Assembly (NCBI GenBank): GCA_046349435.1 | Contig: JAXMCI010000002.1 | Coordinates: 321,108-385,107, forward strand | Reading direction: 5' to 3' | DNA length: 64,000 bases | Source: JAXMCI01 sp046349435 | GTDB lineage: Bacteria > Pseudomonadota > Alphaproteobacteria > Dongiales > Dongiaceae | Program-made: the position numbers and the translations under genes | Part shown: positions 51,728 to 58,766 of the stretch, in pieces | Position numbering within the stretch: position 1 is the first letter of the stretch | How the letters are laid out: each line of letters opens with the position of its first letter | Notes under the pieces: generated by a model | What the model was told of the DNA's origin: nothing | What the model saw: only the letters and a program-made list of their open reading frames with translations | The model's database searches: none

Positions 51728-52609
51728 TTACGGCAGGGGCCCGAGGGCTGCCGCCAGCCGGCGCGCCCAGGCCAGCCCTTGCGGGTGCGGCTCGGCGGCC
51801 GGCGCGCGCGCCGCGCTCGGCGCCAGCCCGAGCCGCGCGGCGGCGATCGCCTTGCCGTAGAGCAGGAAGTGATCGAGGCCCTGCATGGCGAAGACCAGCG
51901 CCGGCAGGATCTCGGCATAGGCGGCCTCGCCCTCCGCCTCGCGCCCTTCCGCCATCGCCCGCATGACCCGCGCCTGGCGATCGACCGTCTCGATGCCGGG
52001 GATCATGCCGACCGCGCCCGCGCGCAGATTGTCGGTCAGCTCGAGCCCGGCCCGGCCGTTGAAGACGGCGAGGCGGCCGGCCGCCGCCTCGACCAGCCGG
52101 GCCACCGCGACGGCGCTGTCCTCCGCCTTGACCACCTTGACGTTGGGGTGGCCGGCGGCGAGCGCCGCCAGCCCGGCGTCGCTCAGCGACTGGCCGAGGA
52201 ACTGGCGGGCGTTCTGGATGCCGACCGGGCAGTCCAGCCCGTCGGCGGTGGCGCCGAAGAAGCGGATCAGGCCGGCCTCGCCGGTCGGCTCCCGCGGCGG
52301 CTGCAGGATCACCCAGCCGGCGCCGGCCCGCCGGGCGAAGCGGGCGAAGTCGAGCTGCCCCGGCTGGTCCGGCTCGGACACGGTGACCGCCAGCGGAGCC
52401 CGGTCGCCGAGATCCTCGGCCACCCACTCGACCACCTGCCGCCGCTCTCCGGGGGTGAGCTTGCCGCACTCGGTGCCGAGCCCGAGCACGGCGATGCCGT
52501 CCGCGCCGACCGCGAGCGCCGCCTCGATCTGCCGCGCGAACGCCTCGCGCCGGAGCCCGCCGTCGGGCGCGAAGAAGGCGAAGAGCATGGGATAGAGGCC
52601 GCGCAGCAT
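51728..52609 (-). CDS. DapA/dihydrodipicolinate synthase-family aldolase
   Basis: 293 residues from ATG 52609; no good ribosome site is visible at this or the TTG at 52645. The Schiff-base lysine is K161 in NVKVVKAED and GLGTECGKLTPGERRQVVEW (43-62) is the family phosphate-loop region. The tyrosine that normally serves as proton relay in IYN is replaced by glutamine (GIQNAR, Q132), pointing away from true DapA activity. Lying immediately before the rhamnonate dehydratase, it probably cleaves a 2-keto-3-deoxy sugar acid to pyruvate and an aldehyde. Lysine biosynthesis is an unlikely role. Confidence 0.83.
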   Translation of the reverse strand: MLRGLYPMLFAFFAPDGGLRREAFARQIEAALAVGADGIAVLGLGTECGKLTPGERRQVVEWVAEDLGDRAPLAVTVSEPDQPGQLDFARFARRAGAGWVILQPPREPTGEAGLIRFFGATADGLDCPVGIQNARQFLGQSLSDAGLAALAAGHPNVKVVKAEDSAVAVARLVEAAAGRLAVFNGRAGLELTDNLRAGAVGMIPGIETVDRQARVMRAMAEGREAEGEAAYAEILPALVFAMQGLDHFLLYGKAIAAARLGLAPSAARAPAAEPHPQGLAWARRLAAALGPLP

Positions 52610-52718
52610 GGCGGCAGGAAAGCCCGCCGCGCGGCGCAGCGTCAAGCGCCGGAGCGCGCCGGCGCGCCGAGCCCGCCCCTGGAACGTTGCCTTGCGCGCG
52701 GGTGTGCTCCGCTCGCGC

Positions 52719-53912
52719 TCACGGCCAGTCCGCGAGATCGCCGAGCGCGTCGCAGATCGCGTGCGCTCGCGGCGTGCCGGCCGCGATGCCGGAGATCCCG
52801 ACCACGAAGGCCCGGGTCACGAAGATCTGCGGGCGGAAGCCGAAGACGACGCTGTCGCCGGGCCGGACGGTGCGGCCGGGCGGGACGTCGATCATCCCGT
52901 AATAGTCGATCGCCTCGACCGCCGGAAACTCCACCGCGAGCCTGGCACCCTCGGCCACGGTCGGCTCGGCGGCGACCACCGCCCGGATCTGGTAGGGCGG
53001 AAAGACGGGATCGACATAGAGGCCGCCGCCGAAGCAGTAGGCCCGCCCGCCCGCGAAATGCGAGACCTCGCTCAGATAGACGACCGCCGGAACCTCGGGC
53101 AGGTCCTCGCCGGCATGGAGCGGCGTCGTGCCGGTCAGCCCGTGCCCGGGCTCGACCTGGGTGGCGCCCGCCGCGGCCAGGGCGGCGAGCGTCGCCGTCG
53201 AGGTCGTGCCGGGCGCATTGATGGCGAGGCCGGCGCGTCCCGACCGCACCAGCGCCTCGGCCGCGCGCTCCAGCGTGCGCAGGTTCGGCGTCGGTGCCAC
53301 CCGGCCGCTCGCGGCATCGAACAGCAGCGCGGGAAAGGTGGTGATCCCGGCGAAGCGGCCATGCGGCAGGGCGTCGAGCCGGTCGGCAATTGCGACGACG
53401 TCGGCTGCGGCAAAGCCGCCCTCGTGGCCCTTGTAGAAGACGTCGCCCGGCGCCTGCAGCCGGGCCAGCAAGTCCTGCGTGCGGCCGCGGCGGCCGGCGG
53501 CGGCGGCCGCCTCCTCGGCCTTCTCGTCGCTGAACACGGTCCAGTAGCCGGGCTCCATCGCGGCCGCGGCATCGGCCTCGGCGCGCGGCACCTGGACCAG
53601 GTGACCGAGATGGCCGAGGGTCATGCCGGCCCGCCGCGTCGCCCGGGCGCAGGGCATGTCGACCGCCACGGCCTCGGCGATGCCGCCGGCCGCGACCGCC
53701 CGGCAGAAGTCCGGGTTGCGTCCCATCTGCTTGGTCATCGCGAACATCCGCAGCCCCAGCCGGTCGGCCTCGGCGCGGAGCCGGCCGGCATTGGCCCGGG
53801 CCGCGTCGAGGTCGATGAGATAGCTGTTGGCCGGGACCCGGCCCTGCTGATGGAGCGCGATGGCCGCCTCGATCAGGGCGGGGTTGCGACGGCGTATCGG
53901 GTCGAGGAACAT
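52719..53912 (-). CDS. YhfX-like fold-type III PLP enzyme (alanine racemase N-terminal fold)
   Basis: 397 residues with GAGGAAAGC upstream of ATG 53912. It opens MFLDPIRRRNPALIEAAIAL, nearly the YhfX start, and has the PLP lysine K61 in FAMTKQMGRNPDFC. The beta-barrel and C-terminal domain (VYLSEVSHFAGGRAYCFGGG; DSVVFGFRPQIFVTRAFVVG) are complete. YhfX proteins are annotated as amino-acid racemases or aldolase-like PLP enzymes without proven substrate. The gene is 109 bp upstream of the sugar-acid aldolase on the same strand, so joint transcription is possible but not evident. Confidence 0.82.
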   Translation of the reverse strand: MFLDPIRRRNPALIEAAIALHQQGRVPANSYLIDLDAARANAGRLRAEADRLGLRMFAMTKQMGRNPDFCRAVAAGGIAEAVAVDMPCARATRRAGMTLGHLGHLVQVPRAEADAAAAMEPGYWTVFSDEKAEEAAAAAGRRGRTQDLLARLQAPGDVFYKGHEGGFAAADVVAIADRLDALPHGRFAGITTFPALLFDAASGRVAPTPNLRTLERAAEALVRSGRAGLAINAPGTTSTATLAALAAAGATQVEPGHGLTGTTPLHAGEDLPEVPAVVYLSEVSHFAGGRAYCFGGGLYVDPVFPPYQIRAVVAAEPTVAEGARLAVEFPAVEAIDYYGMIDVPPGRTVRPGDSVVFGFRPQIFVTRAFVVGISGIAAGTPRAHAICDALGDLADWP

Positions 53913-54024
53913 CGTCGGTGCTTTCCTCAGCTCGCGGGAGCGGCACGCTCTCGAAGAGCGTCATCCTGCGACGAGGAGCACGCCGGCGCCACGCCTTCCC
54001 CGCAGGGTCGGCCGCCGCCTGCGC

Positions 54025-54627
54025 CTAGGGGCCGGCCTGGTCCTTGGCGGTCGCCCGCTGCAGCGCCGGGCGCGCCTCGAGCCGCTCGAGGTAGCCGGCG
54101 ATCTCCGGCCGGTCCGGGATCGTCCCGGCCGCACGCCCCCAGCGCAGCCCGGTGCCGATGACGATGTCCGCGGCCGTGAAGCTCTCGCCGAGCAGCCAGG
54201 GCCCCGGCATGAGGCCCCGGACGACGGTCTCGATCACCCGCTCGAGATCGCCATAGCCGAGCGAGGCGGGGTTGCCGGGCTCGCGCTTCTGCATCCGGTC
54301 GATCCCCGCCGCCTCGAGGCAGGTCGGGCCGAAGAACATCCATCGGAGATAGGGCCCGCGCCGCCGGTCGCCGATCGGCGGCGCCAGCCCCGCCGCCGGA
54401 AAGGCGTCGGCGAGGTGGCAGCAGATCGCGGCGGTTTCGGTCACGATCGTCCCGTCATGGTCGAGCACCGGCACCTTGCCCATCGGGTTAATCGCCAGGA
54501 AGGCGGGATCGCGCTGTGCGCCGCCCCTGAGGTCGACCGGCCGGATCTCGTAGGGCTCGCCGATCTCCTCGAGCATCCAGCGCACCACGGAGGAGCGCGT
54601 GCCGGGCGCATGGTAGAGGGCCAGCAT
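54025..54627 (-). CDS. Glutathione S-transferase-like protein
   Basis: 200 residues if started at ATG 54627, one base after the upstream stop; ATG 54645 would overlap it. The thioredoxin-fold N-terminus (LALYHAPGTRSSVVRWMLEE) has Ser at the usual catalytic place, and NPMGKVPVLDHDGTIVTETAAICCHLAD binds glutathione. The helical C-terminal domain contains GESFTAADIVIGTGLRW. It conjugates or reduces electrophiles in the cytoplasm. It ends a run of five minus-strand genes headed by an ArsR regulator, a likely stress or detoxification unit. Confidence 0.88.
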   Translation of the reverse strand: MLALYHAPGTRSSVVRWMLEEIGEPYEIRPVDLRGGAQRDPAFLAINPMGKVPVLDHDGTIVTETAAICCHLADAFPAAGLAPPIGDRRRGPYLRWMFFGPTCLEAAGIDRMQKREPGNPASLGYGDLERVIETVVRGLMPGPWLLGESFTAADIVIGTGLRWGRAAGTIPDRPEIAGYLERLEARPALQRATAKDQAGP

Positions 54628-54628
54628 G

Positions 54629-55108
54629 TCACGCCACCCCGTCATAGGCGCGCTGCAGGCCGGCGACGTCGATCTTCACCATGTCCATCATCGCCGTCAT
54701 CACCCGCTGCGCCTTCGCCGGGTCCGGGTCGCCGATCATGCGCATCAGGATGCGGGGAATGACCTGCCAGGAGACGCCGTAGCGGTCGGTCAGCCAGCCG
54801 CACTGCACGACCTGGCCGCCGGCCGAGAGCCCGTCCCACAACCGGTCGACCTCGGCCTGGTCGTCGCAGTCGATGAACAGGGAGACGGCATGGGTGTAGG
54901 CGACCCCGCCGCCGCCGTTGAGCGCCAGGAAACGCTGGCCGGCCAGCGTGAACTCGACCACCAGCACGGTGCCTTGCTTGCCGCCGGGGTTGTCCACGAC
55001 GTTGCGCTGGATCCGGTCGATCCGCGAATCGGGGAGCAGCGAGACATAGAACCGGGCGGCCTCCTCGGCCTTGCCGTCGAACCACAGGCACGGGGCGATC
55101 TTCGACAT
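54629..55108 (-). CDS. PhnB/VOC-superfamily protein (3-demethylubiquinone methyltransferase-like fold)
   Basis: 159 residues. APCLWFDGKAEEAARFYVSLLPDSRI followed by VEFTLAGQRFLALNGG is the standard PhnB-type glyoxalase fold; the remainder has DRYGVSWQVIPRIL and the C-terminal RVMTAMMDMVKIDVAGLQ. Despite database names these are not methyltransferases; catalytic roles are mostly unknown. It is the fourth gene of the ArsR-headed operon, one base before the GST start. Confidence 0.9.
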   Translation of the reverse strand: MSKIAPCLWFDGKAEEAARFYVSLLPDSRIDRIQRNVVDNPGGKQGTVLVVEFTLAGQRFLALNGGGGVAYTHAVSLFIDCDDQAEVDRLWDGLSAGGQVVQCGWLTDRYGVSWQVIPRILMRMIGDPDPAKAQRVMTAMMDMVKIDVAGLQRAYDGVA

Positions 55109-55122
55109 GCTGATGGACCTCC

Positions 55123-55875
55123 TCAGTCCTGCTCGCCGCGGCAGGCCGGGCAGCCGGCGTCGGCCGCCTGGTAGCGATCACGATGGCGCACCCAGTCGCC
55201 GAGATTGCCGTTGACCGTCTCGTTGCGGCCCTTCGGCGCGAGGTCGAGGAAGGAGTAGGCGCCGATGTGCGGCTCGCCGCCGCGGGCATAGCTGGAATAG
55301 GTGTGGAAGATCGCGCCGCTGCCGTCGCGCGCGAAGACGCTGATCCCGGGGAGCTCGTCGCTGCCGGGATCCTCGATCGGGGCGAAGTTGTAGGTCAGCC
55401 CGCCCTCGGCGCGCCGCTCCGGCGGGAAGGAGACGCCGAAGTCGAGGTTGAAGTCGCTCCGCCCCGACGAGACCCAGGCGAAGCGCCAGCCCATGCGGCG
55501 GCGGAAGGCGTCGAGCCGGGCAAAGGGCGCCCGCGACACCGCCGCGAAGCTGAGGTCGTTCTGCTCGAAATGCCGCCGCGCCGCGTCGACATGGTCGGCG
55601 AGGAAGGAGCAGCCGACGCAGCCCTCCTCCCAGCCCGGCCCGAACATGAAGTGATAGACGAGCAGCTGGCTGCGCCCGGCGAAGAGCGCGGCGAGATCGA
55701 GCGGTCCGCCCGGCCCGTCGAAGACATAGCTCTTCTCGAGCCGCACCCAGGGCAGCGCCCGGCGCTCGGCCGCCAGCGCGTCGCGCATGCGGGTCCATTC
55801 CTTCTCGCGGGCGAGCAGCGCCCTGCGCGCCTCCAGCCATTCGGCGTGGCCGGCGATCCGATGCGGCGGTTCCAT
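55123..55875 (-). CDS. DUF899 thioredoxin-like protein
   Basis: 250 residues from ATG 55875 with AAGGAGCC. It matches the DUF899 pattern: ALPWVRLEKSYVFDGPGG, QLLVYHFMFGPGWEEGCVGCSFLADHV with a Cys-x2-Cys, and ISVFARDGSGAIFHTYSSYARG. DUF899 proteins have a thioredoxin fold and are thought to be redox proteins without assigned substrate. Third gene of the ArsR-SRPBCC unit, 14 bp after the SRPBCC stop. Confidence 0.88.
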   Translation of the reverse strand: MEPPHRIAGHAEWLEARRALLAREKEWTRMRDALAAERRALPWVRLEKSYVFDGPGGPLDLAALFAGRSQLLVYHFMFGPGWEEGCVGCSFLADHVDAARRHFEQNDLSFAAVSRAPFARLDAFRRRMGWRFAWVSSGRSDFNLDFGVSFPPERRAEGGLTYNFAPIEDPGSDELPGISVFARDGSGAIFHTYSSYARGGEPHIGAYSFLDLAPKGRNETVNGNLGDWVRHRDRYQAADAGCPACRGEQD

Positions 55876-55889
55876 TCTGGCTCCTTCCG

Positions 55890-56327
55890 TCAATCCTGCT
55901 CGAGCAGGGCCTGCAGCTTGTCGAGCGCGCCGCCCCAGCCCTGCCGGTGGGCGTCGCGCACCGCCTCGTCGAAGAAGCGCGCGTGGGTGAGGGTGAGCTC
56001 GGTGCCCTCGGGCACCGGCCGCAGCTCGATCGTGACCAGCGACTCCCGGTCCGGGAACGTCACCCATTGCCAGGTGAAGACCAGCCGCCGCTCCGCCTCG
56101 ACCTCGCGATAGCGGCCCCGGACGTCGTGCTGCTCGCCGTCCTGCGTGCGGAAGACGATGCGGAAGCGGCCGCCGGGCCGGACGTCGGTCTCGGCGCTGA
56201 GCACCGGTCCGGCGTCCGGCCCGAACCAGCGGGCGACCTGCTCCGGCGCGGTCCAGGCGGCGTAGACGCGCGCGGGCGTCGCCCGGATGCGGCGCACCAG
56301 GGTCAGGCTGGGCTGCTGCCCGGTCAT
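55890..56327 (-). CDS. SRPBCC (AHSA1/START-like) domain protein
   Basis: 145 residues. LTLVRRIRATPARVYAAWTAPEQVARWFGP is the AHSA1 start, GGRFRIVFRTQDGEQHDVRGRYREV the middle strand pair and GWGGALDKLQALLEQ the final helix over the ligand cavity. Its ATG overlaps the ArsR stop (ATGA). ArsR-SRPBCC pairs are common; the SRPBCC partner probably binds a hydrophobic ligand, but no partner function is proven. Confidence 0.92.
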   Translation of the reverse strand: MTGQQPSLTLVRRIRATPARVYAAWTAPEQVARWFGPDAGPVLSAETDVRPGGRFRIVFRTQDGEQHDVRGRYREVEAERRLVFTWQWVTFPDRESLVTIELRPVPEGTELTLTHARFFDEAVRDAHRQGWGGALDKLQALLEQD

Positions 56328-56659
56328 TCCGGCTCGCCCTCCAGGTACGCGGCGAGGCGGTCGAGATTGCCGGACCAGAACCGCTCGTAGCGCCGCAGCC
56401 ATTCCATTGCCTCTTCCATCGGCCCCGCGGCGAGCCGCACCGTGACGGTGCGCCCCCGCTTGCTGCGGGTCACCAGCCCGGCCTCGGACAGCACGCCGAG
56501 ATGCTTGAGCACCGCCGGCAGCTTGATGGGGAGCGGCCGGGCCAGCTCGCTGACCGACAGCGCAGGCTCGCGCTCCAGCCGGGCCAGGATCGCGCGCCGC
56601 GTCGGATCGGCGAGCGCGCCGAAGGTCCGGCTCAGCTGCGGCTCCAAATAGTTCACCAT
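56324..56659 (-). CDS. ArsR-family transcriptional regulator
   Basis: 111 residues. Winged helix: LSRTFGALADPTRRAILARL, then PLPIKLPAVLKHLGVLSEAGLVTRSKRGR (recognition helix PAVLKHLGVL). No cysteine metal site is present, so it belongs to the non-metal group that pairs with SRPBCC proteins. The start at 56659 lies inside an ATAGTT-N12-AACTAT inverted repeat, with a TTGACG-N17-TATAGT promoter placing the transcript start at or next to the ATG; no ribosome site is visible, in keeping with a leaderless message. It heads the SRPBCC-DUF899-VOC-GST operon. Confidence 0.92.
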   Translation of the reverse strand: MVNYLEPQLSRTFGALADPTRRAILARLEREPALSVSELARPLPIKLPAVLKHLGVLSEAGLVTRSKRGRTVTVRLAAGPMEEAMEWLRRYERFWSGNLDRLAAYLEGEPE

Positions 56660-56695
56660 GTAGGAAACTATAGGGGCGGGGCGCTGCGGCGTCAA
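56648..56695 (-). promoter_or_regulatory. ArsR-operon promoter with overlapping operator, probably leaderless
   Basis: Reading the minus strand: -35 TTGACG (56695-56690), 17-bp spacer, -10 TATAGT (56672-56667). The expected start is within 1-3 nt of the ATG at 56659. An inverted repeat ATAGTT/AACTAT (56648-56653 and 56666-56671) spans the start codon and the -10 box, an ideal place for autorepression. Confidence 0.7.
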
Positions 56696-56818
56696 CCTTT
56701 CTGCGTGACAGCCAAGTTTCCGGCGAACTAAGCAGGGCGTTGGGGGTTTGTCCGATGGCCCGCGCCCGGCGCCTGCCCCCGGGGCGGCGCCGCTCCCCCA
56801 ACGAAAGGACGCTCCCTC

Positions 56819-57400
56819 ATGTCGCACCCTGTCCCGCTCAGCCGCCGCCTGCTGGCCCGCAGGAGCATCGCCGCGCTCGGCGCGCTGGCGCTGGCGCCGA
56901 TGCTCACGGCGGTCCCGGCGCGCGCCGACACCGCGGCCGAGATCAATGTCGGGGCCGACGCCACCCTGCAGCGCTTCGAGGCCAAGGTGCAGGACGGCCG
57001 CGCCTTCCTGTCGAAGGCCAGCGGCGTCCTCATCTTCCCCAAGATCGTCAAGGCCGGGGTCGGCATCGGCGGCGAGTACGGCGAGGGCGTGCTGCGGGTC
57101 GGCGGCAAGAGCGCCGCCTACTACAGCGCGGCGGCCGGCTCGGTCGGGCTGCAGCTCGGCGCCGAGACGCGCAGCGTCATCATCGCCTTCCTCACCCAGG
57201 AGGCGCTCGCCCAGTTCCGCGCCTCGTCCGGCTGGACCGCCGGCGTCGACGGCTCGGTGGCCCTGGTCGATATCGGCGAGGGCGGGACGATCAACACCAA
57301 CACCATCAAGGGCCCGATCGTCTACTTCGTCTTCGACACCTCGGGCCTGATGTTCAACCTCAGCATCGAGGGCACCAAGTTCACCCGCATCGACCGCTGA
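56819..57400 (+). CDS. SYLF-domain (Ysc84-like) lipid-binding protein, exported
   Basis: 193 residues with an AAAGGA site. The N-terminus SRRLLARRSIAALGALALA, cleaved after PARA at about residue 36, is a Tat-like or Sec signal. The mature part is the SYLF domain: GVLIFPKIVKAGVGIGGEYGEG, then AAYYSAAAGSVGLQLGAE and IVYFVFDTSGLMFNL. SYLF domains bind phosphoinositides in eukaryotes; bacterial exported forms have no fixed function. A lone gene, 4 bp before the VOC gene which may follow in the same transcript. Confidence 0.9.
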   Translation: MSHPVPLSRRLLARRSIAALGALALAPMLTAVPARADTAAEINVGADATLQRFEAKVQDGRAFLSKASGVLIFPKIVKAGVGIGGEYGEGVLRVGGKSAAYYSAAAGSVGLQLGAETRSVIIAFLTQEALAQFRASSGWTAGVDGSVALVDIGEGGTINTNTIKGPIVYFVFDTSGLMFNLSIEGTKFTRIDR

Positions 57401-57404
57401 GCCG

Positions 57405-58031
57405 ATGGCCGGGCTCGCCCTCGACCACGTCTTCGTCTTCGTCGAGCCCGGCGCGTTCCGGCGACGCCATGCCGGCCAGGGCACGACCAATGTCTGCTAC
57501 TGCTTCGACGACGCCTATCTCGAGCTGATCTGGGAGGTCGAGGCCGGCGAGCTCGATTCGGCCGCGGTGGCCGCGATCGGCCTGCCGGCCCGGGCGCGCT
57601 GGCGCCGCACCGGCGCCAGCCGCCTCGGCATCGCGCTGCGCGGCGGCGAGGCGCCGCCCTTCGCCGCCCGGCCCTATGCCGCGCCCTTCCTGCCGCCGGG
57701 CGGCATCATCCCGGTGGCCGAGGCGAGCCGCGACCCGGCCCAGCCCTTCCTCTTCTGGATGCCGGGCGGCCGGCCGCCCGCCACCTGGACCGACGGCCGC
57801 GCCGGCGAGCGCCAGCGCGCCGCCGGGCTGGCGACCGTCGCCGGCCTGGAGGTGCGCTTCACCCCGGCGGCGCCGCCCCATCCGGACCTCGCCGCGCTCG
57901 CCGCGGCCGGGCTGCTGACGCTGGTCGAGGCGCCGGCGCCGGGCCTGGTCCTGACGCTGGCCGGCGACGACGGCCGGACCGCGCGCCGGCTGCTGCTGCC
58001 CGAGCTTGCCTGGCTCGATCCCGAGGGCTGA
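57405..58031 (+). CDS. VOC-superfamily (glyoxalase-like) protein
   Basis: 208 residues. The N-terminal ALDHVFVFVEPGA and TNVCYCFDDAYLELIWEVEAGEL give a glyoxalase_3-type half-fold with the metal-like His and Glu; the second half (PFLFWMPGGRP; LATVAGLEVRFTP) is weaker. These proteins are usually dioxygenase, isomerase or drug-binding relatives. No operon partner clearly explains it. The start overlaps nothing and lies 4 bp after the SYLF stop. Confidence 0.78.
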   Translation: MAGLALDHVFVFVEPGAFRRRHAGQGTTNVCYCFDDAYLELIWEVEAGELDSAAVAAIGLPARARWRRTGASRLGIALRGGEAPPFAARPYAAPFLPPGGIIPVAEASRDPAQPFLFWMPGGRPPATWTDGRAGERQRAAGLATVAGLEVRFTPAAPPHPDLAALAAAGLLTLVEAPAPGLVLTLAGDDGRTARRLLLPELAWLDPEG

Positions 58032-58099
58032 GCTACAGGCCGCCGCCTGTCGCAATCGATGACACTGGCGACCGGGCTTTGCATCGGTCGTGCACGGTC

Positions 58100-58113
58100 T
58101 TGATCCACGTCAA
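58100..58113. promoter_or_regulatory. FNR/FixK-type box 1
   Basis: TTGATCCACGTCAA matches the TTGAT-N4-RTCAA consensus of FNR/FixK/DNR-type activators, with perfect arms apart from G for A. It lies in the 217-bp gap before the lipoprotein gene. Confidence 0.6.
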
Positions 58114-58160
58114 CGGAAGCTGCCGCCGAGGTCCGCATTCCCACGCGTGCCGAATGTCCT

Positions 58161-58174
58161 TTGATCCAGATCAC
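58161..58174. promoter_or_regulatory. FNR/FixK-type box 2
   Basis: TTGATCCAGATCAC matches TTGAT-N4-ATCAA at all but the last base. Its centre is 61 bp from box 1. An activator here would place a class II transcript start near 58209, ahead of the ATG at 58249. Confidence 0.6.
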
Positions 58175-58248
58175 CGAGTATTGCTGCGGAGCGCGAATGC
58201 TCTTTCCGCAGCAGCCCATGCAGGGCTGGCTCGAGAGGACATCGCACG

Positions 58249-58695
58249 ATGGATGGAAGGACGGAGCACCCGACGGCCCGCGCGATGCGCCGCGCGCCGT
58301 CGCCGATGGCGGTTGCGTGCCTGCGGAGGCGGCAGTGGAAGGGCGTGCTGGTCGCGCTGGCGATCGCCGCCGGGGCCGCGGCGCCGACGATGCTGGCAGG
58401 CTGCGCCACGGGCAATGTCGCGAGCGGTGCGTCGCCGCAGGCGCAGCTCGTCATCTCCCGGCGCGTCTGGGCGCTGTTCCAGCAGTATCTCGGCGAGGGC
58501 ATGCCCGGCGCGTTCGCCGTGTCGCGCGACGGCCAGCGTGCCAACTATGTCTATTGCCTCGGCTCGGAAGCGGCCACGGCGGCGCGGCCCTGCCAGTTCG
58601 CCATGATCTCGCAGCAGGCGCTGATCTATTGCGGCGACGACTGCATCATCTTCGCCGAGGGAACCTCGATCAACGTGCCCTACCGCGTCGAGTAG
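58249..58695 (+). CDS. Lipoprotein of unknown function behind two anaerobic boxes
   Basis: 148 residues at the longest start (ATG 58249, with GAGGACAT upstream); ATGs at 58285 and 58306 are shorter options. A hydrophobic helix ending LAGCATGN marks a lipoprotein, Cys at about residue 52. The mature domain has four further cysteines (YVYCLGSE, RPCQF, LIYCGDDC) and ends EGTSINVPYRVE. No domain is recognised. Two FNR/FixK-like sites in the leader suggest low-oxygen or nitrogen-oxide control. The antisense frame of the molybdenum hydroxylase runs through it, but that frame is not coding here. Confidence 0.65.
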   Translation: MDGRTEHPTARAMRRAPSPMAVACLRRRQWKGVLVALAIAAGAAAPTMLAGCATGNVASGASPQAQLVISRRVWALFQQYLGEGMPGAFAVSRDGQRANYVYCLGSEAATAARPCQFAMISQQALIYCGDDCIIFAEGTSINVPYRVE

Positions 58696-58766
58696 CGGCC
58701 TCGTCCGTCGGGGCAGGGGGCGGCGATGCCCTGGCCGCCGGCCGGGGCATCGCCGCGCTGCGTCGT

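Noticed and set aside
58171..58766. About 190-residue C-terminal extension of the molybdenum hydroxylase
   Set aside because: It is arginine-rich, overlaps a lipoprotein with signal sequence and lipobox on the other strand, and disappears if one G is removed at 58772-58774.
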